DNA of 26,450 bases from a bacterium (GCA_029007415.1 JAQXHT010000078.1:1-26450), one strand, 5' to 3'. Shown: positions 15,657-24,080, numbered from the stretch's first letter. Notes: generated from the letters alone by a model not told the origin. Numbers and translations are program-made.

Positions 15657-16403
15657 ATGAAATTTAATGTAAAAGAGATAAAAAGAATATCTGCTATAAA
15701 AAATTCGGTATATGATGACTTGAAAATAGAATTCTTGTATCATTCTAATCATTTAGAAGGAAGTACATTTAGTAAAGAAAATTTAGAAAAATTGTTAGTT
15801 TCTAAAAAAGTCGAAGGTGAACATTTTTTAGATGATATTATCGAAACAAGAAATTCTTTAAATTTATTTGATAAGGTGATTAATGATTGTGGTGAAGAGC
15901 TTGATAAGTTTATGCTTTTCGATTGGCATCGTGAGTTAAAACGTGGCACAGTAGATGAAGAGATAGGTAATGCTGGTTGTTACAAAAAGTATGAAAATAG
16001 ATTAAGAAATATTGATTTAAAGTTAGCTTATCCTGATGAAGTTGATAATCTTATGTACAATTTATTACTAGATTTTAAGAAAACCAAAAATCCTACCATC
16101 ACTGATGTAGCAATATTTCATTATAGATTTGAGCGTATTCATCCTTTTCAAGATGGCAATGGAAGAATTGGCAGATTTATTATTTTAAAACAATGCATAG
16201 AAAATGATATTGATTTAATTGCTATAGATGATAAATATGAAAAAGATTATAAAGAAGCTTTATATACTGCGCAAAAGACAGGTGATGTTTCTTTGTTAGT
16301 TAACGTTTTTGAAAGGTGTCAGAAAAGATTGGATGATAAACTTAAAAGTTATGAAAATACCATTAATTTGGTAAGACAAGAAGTTAACAGTGATAATAAC
16401 TAG
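15657..16403 (+). CDS. Fic-domain protein (putative AMPylase) with N-terminal inhibitory motif
   Basis: 248 residues. The Fic active-site motif HPFQDGNGRIGR is complete at 162-173 (catalytic His162, Arg170). The N-terminus has SNHLEG at 30-35, matching the inhibitory helix pattern [S/T]xxxE[G/N] with Glu34, so by family knowledge this would be a self-inhibited class II-like Fic enzyme that transfers AMP (or another nucleotide moiety) to a hydroxyl of a target protein in the cytosol. No separate antitoxin gene is adjacent, which fits built-in inhibition. The ATG follows AAGGAG. It sits at the start of the accessory block between divIB and uvrC and ends in a strong terminator. Target unknown. 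Confidence 0.9.
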   Translation: MKFNVKEIKRISAIKNSVYDDLKIEFLYHSNHLEGSTFSKENLEKLLVSKKVEGEHFLDDIIETRNSLNLFDKVINDCGEELDKFMLFDWHRELKRGTVDEEIGNAGCYKKYENRLRNIDLKLAYPDEVDNLMYNLLLDFKKTKNPTITDVAIFHYRFERIHPFQDGNGRIGRFIILKQCIENDIDLIAIDDKYEKDYKEALYTAQKTGDVSLLVNVFERCQKRLDDKLKSYENTINLVRQEVNSDNN

Positions 16404-16407
16404 TGAT

Positions 16408-16439
16408 ACTCAGGAAATTAAAGTCCTGAGTTATTTTTG
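16408..16439 (+). terminator. Intrinsic terminator after fic
   Basis: Perfect 8-bp stem ACTCAGGA/TCCTGAGT, 8-base loop, then a T-rich tract. Confidence 0.88.
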
Positions 16440-16453
16440 TATATGGGAAAACG

Positions 16454-16462
16454 TGTTATAAT
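16454..16462 (+). promoter_or_regulatory. Extended -10 promoter of the unknown gene
   Basis: TGT directly before exact TATAAT (16457-16462). There is no convincing -35. An isolated TTGACA at 16474-16479 lacks a matching -10. Confidence 0.5.
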
Positions 16463-16522
16463 AAGCATACTTATTGACATTCTTCTTGAAAAATAATGAG
16501 TATAGAAAGGAAGATTATAATT

Positions 16523-17479
16523 ATGGATGATTTAGATGGAGAAATGCTTGCTAAAATATTAGAAAAACTAGATTTAGAGCAAAAATGTAATAATGAGGAC
16601 AACAAGGGAATTGTTAATATGCATTATGGATATGTAGAAACTAATAATAATCAGAGTAAACATATTGAGTATCAAAAAATAAAATCATTTTTACATAAAT
16701 ATATCGGGTATTTTGCAGAAAAAAATAAAGCATCGATAGATGATTTAGAACTAACATTTATTAATTATGGTCAAACAGAAATAGTTTATATTTTAAAAAA
16801 TAATGCTAATAATTATATAGAAACATTACTAATCAAACAACCAGCAGAAGAATTCGGAAATGTAAAAAAAGAATATGAAAACTTAAAATTGTTAACTAAA
16901 AAAGATAAAAAAGTTATTAATCCTATTGATTATTTTTGTAGTGAAGATCAAGAATTATATGTAACTCCATATATCAATCAAACAAGATGTGTTGCAAGTT
17001 ATGATACTTGGGGAGTGTATGTTCCAGAACCTTATTATAGATTTGTACCATTTAATTGTGAACAAGAAAGTATAGTTAATACTTGTATGATAGCAAAACT
17101 TATAAGTTTATATGATTTTGAGACGGGGACAGGACTTAGTAGATGTAAACTTGGGGGAGGAGATTTCATGTTAGAAAAAGGATTTGAAAATAAGCCATTA
17201 ACAATTTCTAACATATTAAATGATTTATATTTAATAGCAGCAAGGTCTAGTATTAACTGTCCTTTTCCTACTTATTTAGATATATTAAGAGATGAATTTT
17301 CTAAGAAAACAATAGATGAAGACCAAAATAAATTATTAATTAATTTAAGAGGTAGAGTTGCAATGAGTGAAGATGATATTGAGAAAGGAATTCTTTTAGG
17401 GAAAGCATTACTTGAAAAAAAATACAATAATTTAGATGATTTTGATTTTAATACAAAAAAACTAATAAAAAAAATATAA
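16523..17479 (+). CDS. Protein of unknown function, faintly kinase-like
   Basis: 318 residues from ATG 16523, which has an AAAGGAAG ribosome site nine bases upstream. An earlier ATG at 16496 has none. The family is not recognised. From about residue 75 there are features reminiscent of a protein-kinase or aminoglycoside-phosphotransferase N-lobe: alternating strands with a lysine (IETLLIKQP), a helix with KKEYENLKLL, and a hinge-like ELYVTPYIN. The expected HxD catalytic loop is not visible; a GGGDFMLEKG segment might stand in for the metal loop. A WGVY..PEPYYRFVPF aromatic stretch is striking. This is resemblance only. It lies between fic and the AAA ATPase, with its own promoter and a shared bidirectional terminator. 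Confidence 0.65.
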   Translation: MDDLDGEMLAKILEKLDLEQKCNNEDNKGIVNMHYGYVETNNNQSKHIEYQKIKSFLHKYIGYFAEKNKASIDDLELTFINYGQTEIVYILKNNANNYIETLLIKQPAEEFGNVKKEYENLKLLTKKDKKVINPIDYFCSEDQELYVTPYINQTRCVASYDTWGVYVPEPYYRFVPFNCEQESIVNTCMIAKLISLYDFETGTGLSRCKLGGGDFMLEKGFENKPLTISNILNDLYLIAARSSINCPFPTYLDILRDEFSKKTIDEDQNKLLINLRGRVAMSEDDIEKGILLGKALLEKKYNNLDDFDFNTKKLIKKI

Positions 17480-17506
17480 TTTGAAATCGCAAATTGCGAC
17501 TTCAAA
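17480..17506. repeat. Hairpin after the unknown gene
   Basis: TTTGAA-A-TCGCA pairs with TGCGA-C-TTCAAA: 11 pairs with one A/C mismatch and a 3-base loop. It begins at the stop codon and sits just before the terminator, possibly adding to 3'-end stability. Confidence 0.6.
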
Positions 17507-17510
17507 TAAA

Positions 17511-17553
17511 AACTACTAAGAGACAGTTTAAATCTATTCTTAGTAGTTTTTTG
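17511..17553. terminator. Bidirectional terminator between convergent genes
   Basis: Perfect 11-bp stem AACTACTAAGA/TCTTAGTAGTT with a 16-base loop. T6 follows on the + strand and an A-rich flank gives a U tract on the - strand. It serves the unknown gene and the AAA ATPase gene. Confidence 0.9.
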
Positions 17554-18741
17554 TTAATCATCTAAAGAATTCATCAAAAGAAAGTCTTTTAGTTTGATAT
17601 GTTCAATAACACTAGTTGAGTAATCGATTTCATCGTTTGTGATTAATATCTTTTTTGAATTGTTATCTATATTATTGAAAGCTCTAAATTCTCTTTCATA
17701 AGCTTTATCTTCTGCTACGCTATATGCTACTCGAATGTAATATTTTTTATTATCTTTAAAAGCAACAAAATCTATTTCTTTATTGTTATTATTAAAGACA
17801 TTAACTTCGTATCCCATATAAATAAGTTCATTATAAACAATATTTTCTAGATTGTGACTTATATCATATCTATTATCGATACATAATATAGAATTGAAAG
17901 CAACATCAGAATCATAAATCTTGAAATAATAAGCTAATTCCTTTTTAGTAGCAGTAGAGAAAGGTTTGATTCTATCTATTATATACGCTTCTTCAAGGTA
18001 AGATACATATTTTATTATAGTATTAATAGAACCGTCGACTTGTTCACTTTTTAAATAACTTTCGATACTTCTACTTGAAAAAATTCTTGCATTAGACCTT
18101 AAAATATAATTTGTTATTTTTTTAAATAATTCAGTATTTTTAATGTTAAATCTAACGATTAAATCTTTGTTAACGATGGAACTATAAATATCATTGAGAT
18201 ATACTAATCTATCTTCTTTGCTACTAAATTCTAATAACTTGGGAAAACCACCCCAAATAAGATAGTCAGTTATAGTATAATCATTGCCAGTCTCTTCAGA
18301 ATAATCAAGCATTTCTTTGTAAACAAATGGTCTTATTCTAAATGAAACATATCTTCCGCTAAATTCCTTTGTAAACTCTTTTGATAAAATTTTTGAATTT
18401 GACCCAGTAATAAAAACAGAAGTGTTATGTAATCTTAAAGTTTTACAAGCCTTTTGCCAGTCAGTAACTTCTTGAATTTCATCAAAAAATACATAGCATA
18501 AACCAGATTTTCTATTATTATCAACATAATCTAATAGTTGTTCACAATTAGAAATATTTGATATTATTCTTTCATCTTCAAAATTAAGATAGATTATATT
18601 ATCAGTTTTTTCCTTTATCTCATTCATTATTTGTTCTAGAATAATAGATTTACCGCATCTTCTAATACCTGTTATTATTTTAATTAAATCAGAATCGTAA
18701 AAGCCACGGATTCTTTTTAAATAGTGTTCTCGTTTAATCAA
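17554..18741 (-). CDS. AAA-type ATPase with C-terminal DUF4143 domain
   Basis: 395 residues from a TTG start at 18741. The family typically begins MIKRxxYLxxIRxFYDSDLIKxITGIRRCGKS, which this start reproduces, and an AGAGGTG ribosome site lies six bases upstream; the longer frame to 18789 runs through the promoter. Walker A GIRRCGKS is at 25-32, Walker B YVFFDE at 83-88, and sensor-like ITGSNS at 111-116. The C-terminal half (DUF4143-like) ends in EIDFVAFKDNKKYYIRVAYS, a degenerate PD-(D/E)xK-like fold. By family knowledge these ATPases are common accessory genes in Bacillota and Bacteroidota with no settled role. The promoter is embedded in tandem palindromic units, so tight regulation is likely. 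It is divergent from uvrC. Confidence 0.88.
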   Translation of the reverse strand: MIKREHYLKRIRGFYDSDLIKIITGIRRCGKSIILEQIMNEIKEKTDNIIYLNFEDERIISNISNCEQLLDYVDNNRKSGLCYVFFDEIQEVTDWQKACKTLRLHNTSVFITGSNSKILSKEFTKEFSGRYVSFRIRPFVYKEMLDYSEETGNDYTITDYLIWGGFPKLLEFSSKEDRLVYLNDIYSSIVNKDLIVRFNIKNTELFKKITNYILRSNARIFSSRSIESYLKSEQVDGSINTIIKYVSYLEEAYIIDRIKPFSTATKKELAYYFKIYDSDVAFNSILCIDNRYDISHNLENIVYNELIYMGYEVNVFNNNNKEIDFVAFKDNKKYYIRVAYSVAEDKAYEREFRAFNNIDNNSKKILITNDEIDYSTSVIEHIKLKDFLLMNSLDD

Positions 18742-18760
18742 TTTTATCACCTCTAAACTG

Positions 18761-18789
18761 ATTATAGTGAACAATTTTTGTATTGTCAA
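18761..18789 (-). promoter_or_regulatory. Consensus sigma-A promoter of the AAA/DUF4143 gene
   Basis: On the - strand: exact TTGACA (18789-18784), 17-base spacer, exact TATAAT (18766-18761). The -35 and spacer lie within the first 40-bp palindromic unit, and the -10 directly abuts it. Confidence 0.9.
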
Positions 18790-18846
18790 CGAAATTGTTC
18801 AGTTGAGTGAACAATTTTTAAAATGATACTTAAATTGTTCAGTTGC
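18767..18846. repeat. Two tandem 40-bp units, each with a TGAACAATTT/AAATTGTTCA palindrome (candidate operator)
   Basis: Unit 1 is 18767-18806 and unit 2 is 18807-18846. Each starts GTGAACAATTTTT (13 bases identical) and ends AAATTGTTCAGTTG (14 bases identical), with 12 differing central bases. Within each unit the 10-bp arms are perfect inverted repeats. Unit 1 covers the -35 and spacer of the AAA/DUF4143 promoter. Conserved arms with a drifting centre are typical of a dimeric regulator site, repeated for cooperative binding. The regulator is unknown. Confidence 0.75.
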
Positions 18847-18863
18847 AAATTTTTAATCTATCT

Positions 18864-18892
18864 TTGGTAAAAGCTGAAAAATATGATATAGT
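18864..18892 (+). promoter_or_regulatory. Probable promoter of the uvrC operon
   Basis: TTGGTA (18864-18869), 17-base spacer, TATAGT (18887-18892) preceded by TGA (extended -10), 23 bases upstream of the ATG. Confidence 0.65.
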
Positions 18893-18915
18893 ATCTATAG
18901 AAATTGGTGATATGT

Positions 18916-20691
18916 ATGAAAGATTTTAGAGAGAAACTTTCCTTGGTACCAGAATTACCTGGTAGTTATCAAATGAAAAATAAAGATGGGGTAATTATCT
19001 ATGTCGGGAAAGCTAAAAATTTAAAAAGACGACTTAAGAGTTACTTTACTAGAACAGTTACTGGTAAGACTGCAATGTTAGTGGAAGATATAGATGATTT
19101 TGAATATATCGTTACTAGTAGTGAATTAGAGTCTCTTATTCTAGAAATAACTTTAATAAAAAAATATGACCCTAAATATAATATTCTTTTAAAAGACGAT
19201 AAAACTTATCCTTATATTGAATTAACCAAAGAAAAGTATCCTCGTCTTAAAGTAGTACGTAATGCTAGAAGTAAAAGTAATCATAAACTGTTTGGGCCTT
19301 ATCCCAATGTTGCTGCTGCTAGAAAAACTGTTTTGATGTTAAATCGCCTTTATCCATTACGAAAGTGTGAACATTTACCAAAGAAAGAATGCCTTTACTA
19401 TCATATTCACGAATGTCTAGGTTATTGTATTAAAGAAGTAGATCCTAAAACTATCTTTGAGATGACTGAGGAAATAACAAAGTTCTTAAATGGTAATAAT
19501 AAAGATATTATCAATAAAATTGAAATAGAAATGCAAAAAGCTAGTGAAAAGTTGAATTTTGAGCGTGCTTTAGAACTTAAAAATATGTTGGATGATATAA
19601 ATATCACACTAACAAAACAAAAAATTGATCTTAAAAAGAATTATAATCTTGATTTATTTGCTTTTACGAAAGAAGAAAATTACTTATCAATCACTATTTT
19701 CTTTATAAGAGATGGCCTTTTATTTGGAAGAAGTCATGATTTGTTATCATCATTTGGTGATGTATCAGAAGATTTATTACGATATATTATTAACTTTTAT
19801 GAAAAGAATTTAAAACCAAAGGAAATACTTGTTCCTAAGGAGATAGATAAAGACTTATTAAGTGAATATCTAACAGTAAAAGTTAATACTCCTCAACGAG
19901 GTGACTTGAAAAAACTACTTGACTTAGCAACTGAAAATGCTGCAATTTCCTTAAAAGAAGAAATTGAAAAAGAAAAAAGAGATGATGACTTAAAACATAA
20001 AGCTTTAAAAGAATTATCAAGACTTTTAGGAAAAGATGTTTCAGTAATGGAAAGCTTTGATAACTCGCACCTATTTGGTACTTACTATGTTGGCGCGATG
20101 GTTGTTTATCAAGATTTTATTCCTTTAAAGAATAGATGGCGTAAATATAAGATTAAAAGTGAAGCGAAAGATGATTTAGGAGCAATGCGCGAAGTTATCT
20201 ATCGTCGCTATTTTAAAGCAATTATGGAAAACGATTATCTTCCTGACTTGATAGTAATGGATGGGGGAGAAACCCAAGTAAGTGTAGCAAAAGAAGTCTT
20301 AGCATCCCTAAACCTTTCGATTAAAATAATTGGTTTAAAGAAAGATAATCATCATAGAACTAGTTCAATTATTGATGAAGATTTAAATACTTTAGAAGTA
20401 AGTAAAGATATTCCTTTATTTATCTATCTAGCAAAGATGCAAGAAGAAGTTCACCGTTTTGCTATCACTTATCATCGTAATTTAAGAAGTCAAGGATTGT
20501 TTGCTTCTTATTTAGATATGGTTGAAGGAATTGGTGAAGTTCGTAAGAGGGAATTATTAAAAAGATATGGTTCATTAAAGAAAATTAAAGAAGCATCGTT
20601 AACATCTTTAGAAGAAGTATTACCAAAAGATGTGGCGAAAAATTTATATGATGTCTTACAAAATGATGAAGGAGAAAAAAATGAAGAATAA
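18916..20691 (+). CDS. uvrC: Excinuclease ABC subunit C
   Basis: 591 residues from ATG 18916 (GGTGA ribosome site); a TTG four codons upstream is less likely. Domain order is standard: N-terminal GIY-YIG nuclease (PGSYQMKNKDGVIIYVGKAKNLKRRL), a cysteine-containing region around 150-170, a UVR motif around 195-225 (EKLNFERALELKNMLDDI), a C-terminal RNase H-like nuclease with FDNSH and VMDGGETQV, and helix-hairpin-helix repeats at the end (VEGIGEVRKRELLKRYGS). By family knowledge it makes the 3' and 5' incisions in nucleotide excision repair with UvrA/UvrB, which are not in this window. It leads a long unit, and its last 11 bases overlap the pilin gene. Confidence 0.96.
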   Translation: MKDFREKLSLVPELPGSYQMKNKDGVIIYVGKAKNLKRRLKSYFTRTVTGKTAMLVEDIDDFEYIVTSSELESLILEITLIKKYDPKYNILLKDDKTYPYIELTKEKYPRLKVVRNARSKSNHKLFGPYPNVAAARKTVLMLNRLYPLRKCEHLPKKECLYYHIHECLGYCIKEVDPKTIFEMTEEITKFLNGNNKDIINKIEIEMQKASEKLNFERALELKNMLDDINITLTKQKIDLKKNYNLDLFAFTKEENYLSITIFFIRDGLLFGRSHDLLSSFGDVSEDLLRYIINFYEKNLKPKEILVPKEIDKDLLSEYLTVKVNTPQRGDLKKLLDLATENAAISLKEEIEKEKRDDDLKHKALKELSRLLGKDVSVMESFDNSHLFGTYYVGAMVVYQDFIPLKNRWRKYKIKSEAKDDLGAMREVIYRRYFKAIMENDYLPDLIVMDGGETQVSVAKEVLASLNLSIKIIGLKKDNHHRTSSIIDEDLNTLEVSKDIPLFIYLAKMQEEVHRFAITYHRNLRSQGLFASYLDMVEGIGEVRKRELLKRYGSLKKIKEASLTSLEEVLPKDVAKNLYDVLQNDEGEKNEE

Positions 20692-21085
20692 AAAAGGCTT
20701 TACATTAATTGAATTGTTAGCAACTATTGCTATCATGGGAGTTTTAGCAACCATAGCAGTTGTTTCGATGAGTAAGTTTATAAATCATACTAAAGATACT
20801 ACTTATCAAGAATTTGAAGAAACACTTAAAGATTCAACGACTAACTACTTACTATATAATACGGGATTGATTCCTGATGTAGGTGGTAGTTACAAAGTAA
20901 TGGCATCACAGTTAACTAGTGAAGGGTATTTAGATAATTTAACTGATCCTCAAGATAAAACTGCTACTTGTAATAGTAATAGTTATATTATCGTGAAAAG
21001 AAATAGTGATGTTGATTTCAATATGGACTTAGATTATAAAATATGTCTTATTTGTTCTAAATATAAAAGTAGTACGTGCAGTTAA
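20681..21085 (+). CDS. Type IV prepilin-like protein (class III signal, N-methylation motif)
   Basis: 134 residues. The leader MKNKKG is followed by F-T-L-I-E-L-L, the prepilin peptidase site with Glu at +5, then a hydrophobic helix to about residue 30 (ATIAIMGVLATIAVVSM). The globular part is small and has four cysteines, three near the C-terminus (CLIC and STC). By family knowledge the leader is cut by a GspO/PilD-type peptidase and the product assembles into a pilus or pseudopilus (competence-like). No peptidase, ATPase or platform gene is in the window. The ATG at 20681 overlaps the uvrC end by 11 bases and uses a GAAGGAG site inside uvrC; an earlier in-frame start at 20630 is rejected. 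Its position between repair genes is unexpected. Confidence 0.85.
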   Translation: MKNKKGFTLIELLATIAIMGVLATIAVVSMSKFINHTKDTTYQEFEETLKDSTTNYLLYNTGLIPDVGGSYKVMASQLTSEGYLDNLTDPQDKTATCNSNSYIIVKRNSDVDFNMDLDYKICLICSKYKSSTCS

Positions 21086-21102
21086 AATGGAGTTGATTAA
21101 AA

Positions 21103-22884
21103 ATGAGTAAAATACAAGTAATGGATGATGACTTAGCTAATAAGATAGCAGCTGGAGAAGTCGTTGAAAGATGTTTAAATGTTGTTAAAGAATTAGTAGA
21201 AAATAGTATTGATGCGAAAAGTACTAGAATAAGAGTATCTTTAAAAGACTCGGGTATTCTAGAAATAACAGTAGCAGATGATGGGGTAGGAATGGATGAA
21301 GATGATGCCTTACTTGCTTTTTCTCGTCATGCAACTAGTAAATTAAAAAGTTTAAATGACTTATTTCATATCGCTTCTTTAGGTTTCCGTGGTGAGGCGC
21401 TTCCTTCTATCGCTTCTGTTTCAAAGGTGGAGTTGAGAACTAGTGTTAATGATATTGGTACTTATCTTTATCTAGAAGGTGGAATACTTATCAAGAAAGA
21501 ACGTTATCCTTTAGAAAAAGGAACTACTATTACTGTTAAAAACTTATTTTACAATACTCCGGTTCGTTTGAAATATTTAAGAAGTTTATCAACAGAATTA
21601 TCTTTAATAATTGATTATATGAATAAGATGGCTTTGTCTTATCCAGATATAAAGTTTATTTTAGAAAATAACGATAAGGAGTTATTAAACACGACAGGAG
21701 ATGGTAACTTATTAAAAGTTATTTATGCTGTTTATGGAATAGATGTTGCTAAAAAGATGATTGAAATAAGTGGAGAAAATGATGACTATGTCATTAATGG
21801 TTATGTTTCTTATCCTGAAGTTGCTAAAACTTCAAGAAATGTTATGACAACTTTAGTTAATGGAAGAGTAATTAAAAATCAAGCTTTAAATAGAGCAATT
21901 CTTGATACTTATCATACTTATATTCCAAAAGATAAATTTCCTATCATTGTTCTTAATATTGAAGTAGACCCTATCTTAGTAGATATAAATATTCATCCCC
22001 AGAAGATGGATATTAAATTTTCTAAGTTAGATGAATTACTAACACTTGTTACTAGTTTGATAGAAGCAAAACTAAAAGAAATATTATTAATACCTCATGC
22101 AACTGTTAGAACAAGAGAAGCAATTTATGAAGTAGAAGATGCTCTTCCCTTAGAAAAACCAACTAGTATCTTTGATGAAGATGATTTTACTCCTTTAGAA
22201 AAGCAGATAGAAGAAGTGAGTTTTGACTTTAGTAATGAGAAGGAAAGTAAGGAAGAAATTAAGAGTGAAGAAACACCTGCAAATGAAGAGATAGTTTATC
22301 GTATTAAACAAATGCATCCGATTGGTATTATTCATAAGACTTTTATTGTAGCAGAAAATGAAGCAGGTATGTACTTAATCGACCAGCATGCAGCAGCAGA
22401 GCGAATTAATTATGAGAAATTTATGAAGGAATTAAGTAGAGAAGATAAACATACTACTGATTTGTTAGTACCAATTAAAATAGAATATCCGAAAGATGAA
22501 TTTTTAAAGATTAAAGAATACTTAGATGTTTTAAAAGATATTGGGGTTTACTTAGAAGAATTTGGTGACCATACCTTTCTCGTTAGAAGACATCCAACCT
22601 TTATCTATAAAGGAAGAGAAAAAGATTCTATTGAGAAGATAATAACAATCTTGTTAGATAAAGGAACATTTTCTAAGGAGAAGTTCATTGAGAAAACAGC
22701 TACTACTTTAGCTTGTCGTCTTAGTATTAAAGCAAATGATTATATATCACTAGATGAAGCCGCTTATCTTTTAGATACTCTAAGAACTTGTGAAAATCCT
22801 TTTACTTGTCCCCATGGAAGACCAACTATAATAACATATAGTAATTATGAATTAGAAAGACTCTTTAAAAGAGTAATGAATTAG
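21103..22884 (+). CDS. mutL: DNA mismatch repair protein MutL (endonuclease type)
   Basis: 593 residues. GHKL ATPase motifs: ELVENSIDA (30-38), ADDGVGM (58-64), GFRGEALPSIASV (94-106). The C-terminal domain has the endonuclease metal motif DQHAAAERINYE (427-438, DQHAx2Ex4E), ACRLSIKAND (537-546) and CPHGRP (569-574), so by family knowledge it is a nicking MutL as in MutH-less bacteria. A charged linker spans about 340-395. mutS is not in the window. The gene is 17 bases after the pilin gene and 8 bases before miaA; the mutL-miaA order is common in Bacillota. Confidence 0.96.
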   Translation: MSKIQVMDDDLANKIAAGEVVERCLNVVKELVENSIDAKSTRIRVSLKDSGILEITVADDGVGMDEDDALLAFSRHATSKLKSLNDLFHIASLGFRGEALPSIASVSKVELRTSVNDIGTYLYLEGGILIKKERYPLEKGTTITVKNLFYNTPVRLKYLRSLSTELSLIIDYMNKMALSYPDIKFILENNDKELLNTTGDGNLLKVIYAVYGIDVAKKMIEISGENDDYVINGYVSYPEVAKTSRNVMTTLVNGRVIKNQALNRAILDTYHTYIPKDKFPIIVLNIEVDPILVDINIHPQKMDIKFSKLDELLTLVTSLIEAKLKEILLIPHATVRTREAIYEVEDALPLEKPTSIFDEDDFTPLEKQIEEVSFDFSNEKESKEEIKSEETPANEEIVYRIKQMHPIGIIHKTFIVAENEAGMYLIDQHAAAERINYEKFMKELSREDKHTTDLLVPIKIEYPKDEFLKIKEYLDVLKDIGVYLEEFGDHTFLVRRHPTFIYKGREKDSIEKIITILLDKGTFSKEKFIEKTATTLACRLSIKANDYISLDEAAYLLDTLRTCENPFTCPHGRPTIITYSNYELERLFKRVMN

Positions 22885-22892
22885 GTGATAAA

Positions 22893-23765
22893 ATGATAAT
22901 AGCAATTGTTGGACCAACAGGTGTTGGTAAAACGGCATTAAGTATTGCTCTAGCAAAATACTATAAAGCAGAAATAATTAACTTTGATGCGATGCAAGTT
23001 TATGAAAAAATGGATATAGGGACAGCTAAAGTTACTAAGATAGAAATGGATGGTGTTAAACATCATTTACTTTCTTATGTAGATATAGATACTAACTATA
23101 GTGTTTATGATTATCAAAAAGAAGCTAGAAGTTTAATAGATAAACTATTAAAAGAAAAGAAAAATATTATTATGGTAGGAGGAACAGGTTTATACTTAAA
23201 AGCTACTTTATATGATTATAGATTTAATAAAGAAGAAAAGACTACTAACTATGATGATTTATCAATAGAAGAGTTATTAAATAGAATAAGTAAGTATAAC
23301 TATATACCTAAAGATAGTAATAATAAAAGAAGATTAATAAGGGAGTTAGTAAAATTAGAAAATAATGAAGAAATAGATAATAATGGTGATAAGTTATTAT
23401 ATAATGCTAAGATAATAGGACTTACTACTGATAGAGAAACACTATATGATAGGATTAATAAAAGAGTAGATATAATGATAGAAGAGGGTTTAGTAGAAGA
23501 AGTAAGTTCTTTAAAAGATAAATTTACTACTTCTAAAGCTTTAAAAACAGCTATAGGGTATAAAGAGTTTATTCCTTATTTTAATAGTGAATGTAGTTTA
23601 GAAGAAGTTATTCAAAAGATAAAACAAAACTCTAGACATTATGCTAAAAGACAATATACTTTCTTTAATCATCAATTACCAGTTACTTGGTATCAGAGTA
23701 ACTTTACAGATTTTAGTAAAACTGTTAATATAGTTATAGATGATATAGATAGGGATGATAGATAA
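22893..23765 (+). CDS. miaA: tRNA dimethylallyltransferase
   Basis: 290 residues. The P-loop GPTGVGKTA is at 7-15, followed by INFDAMQVYEKMDIGTAK (most homologues have DSMQVY, so a Ser-to-Ala change next to the catalytic Asp is notable), GGTGLYLKA, TAIGYKEF, and the C-terminal RHYAKRQYTFF. By family knowledge it transfers the dimethylallyl group to A37 of tRNAs reading UNN codons. The insertion domain is shortish. Its TAA stop is directly followed by the ATG of an accessory gene, so the toxin-like module downstream is translationally attached to miaA. Confidence 0.94.
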   Translation: MIIAIVGPTGVGKTALSIALAKYYKAEIINFDAMQVYEKMDIGTAKVTKIEMDGVKHHLLSYVDIDTNYSVYDYQKEARSLIDKLLKEKKNIIMVGGTGLYLKATLYDYRFNKEEKTTNYDDLSIEELLNRISKYNYIPKDSNNKRRLIRELVKLENNEEIDNNGDKLLYNAKIIGLTTDRETLYDRINKRVDIMIEEGLVEEVSSLKDKFTTSKALKTAIGYKEFIPYFNSECSLEEVIQKIKQNSRHYAKRQYTFFNHQLPVTWYQSNFTDFSKTVNIVIDDIDRDDR

Positions 23766-24080
23766 ATGCAAAATGGGGAAGTTAGTGAAGAAACAGTTAA
23801 ATATTTAGTTGACCATATAAATAATGAAAAGAAAAATTTAGATTCTGTTAGCGCTGCTGAGTCTTCTATTAGTTCAGTTCTGGAAAATTTAGATGGCTTA
23901 AAGCTTGTGTGGGATACTGTTGGAGGGGCGAATAGTATTGGTAAAGCTGATGCTATTGCTGATAGTTTAGATACCTCAAGACTTAAGTCTCTTTTCCAAG
24001 AACAAATGTCTCAAGATGTTAGTTATACTAAAGTAACAGTACTTGAAAGTACAGTTTATCATCAAAGGAGTAAAAAATGA
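23766..24080 (+). CDS. Small helical WxxxG protein, probable T7SS partner of the downstream effector
   Basis: 104 residues, no signal peptide, no membrane segment. Two helical halves flank a central W49-D-T-V-G53-G segment; length and layout recall WXG100-like and LXG-associated small helical proteins, although the motif here is WxxxG and not the strict WxG. By analogy it would pair with the N-terminal helical domain of the next protein for type VII secretion. The ATG directly abuts the miaA stop and its TGA overlaps the next ATG (ATGA), so the two products are probably made together. Not a confident family match; the role is inferred from size, motif and position. Confidence 0.5.
   Translation: MQNGEVSEETVKYLVDHINNEKKNLDSVSAAESSISSVLENLDGLKLVWDTVGGANSIGKADAIADSLDTSRLKSLFQEQMSQDVSYTKVTVLESTVYHQRSKK

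Noticed and set aside
16474..16479. TTGACA as -35 of the unknown gene at 16523
   Set aside because: No -10-like sequence lies 16-18 bases downstream; the extended TATAAT at 16457 is better.
18742..18789. Extension of the AAA/DUF4143 protein to an ATG at 18789
   Set aside because: It would translate through the promoter and operator; the TTG at 18741 with an AGAGGTG site matches the family N-terminus.
18767..18846. CRISPR-like array
   Set aside because: Only two units, no spacer-sized unique inserts between them, and each unit is itself a palindrome over a promoter.
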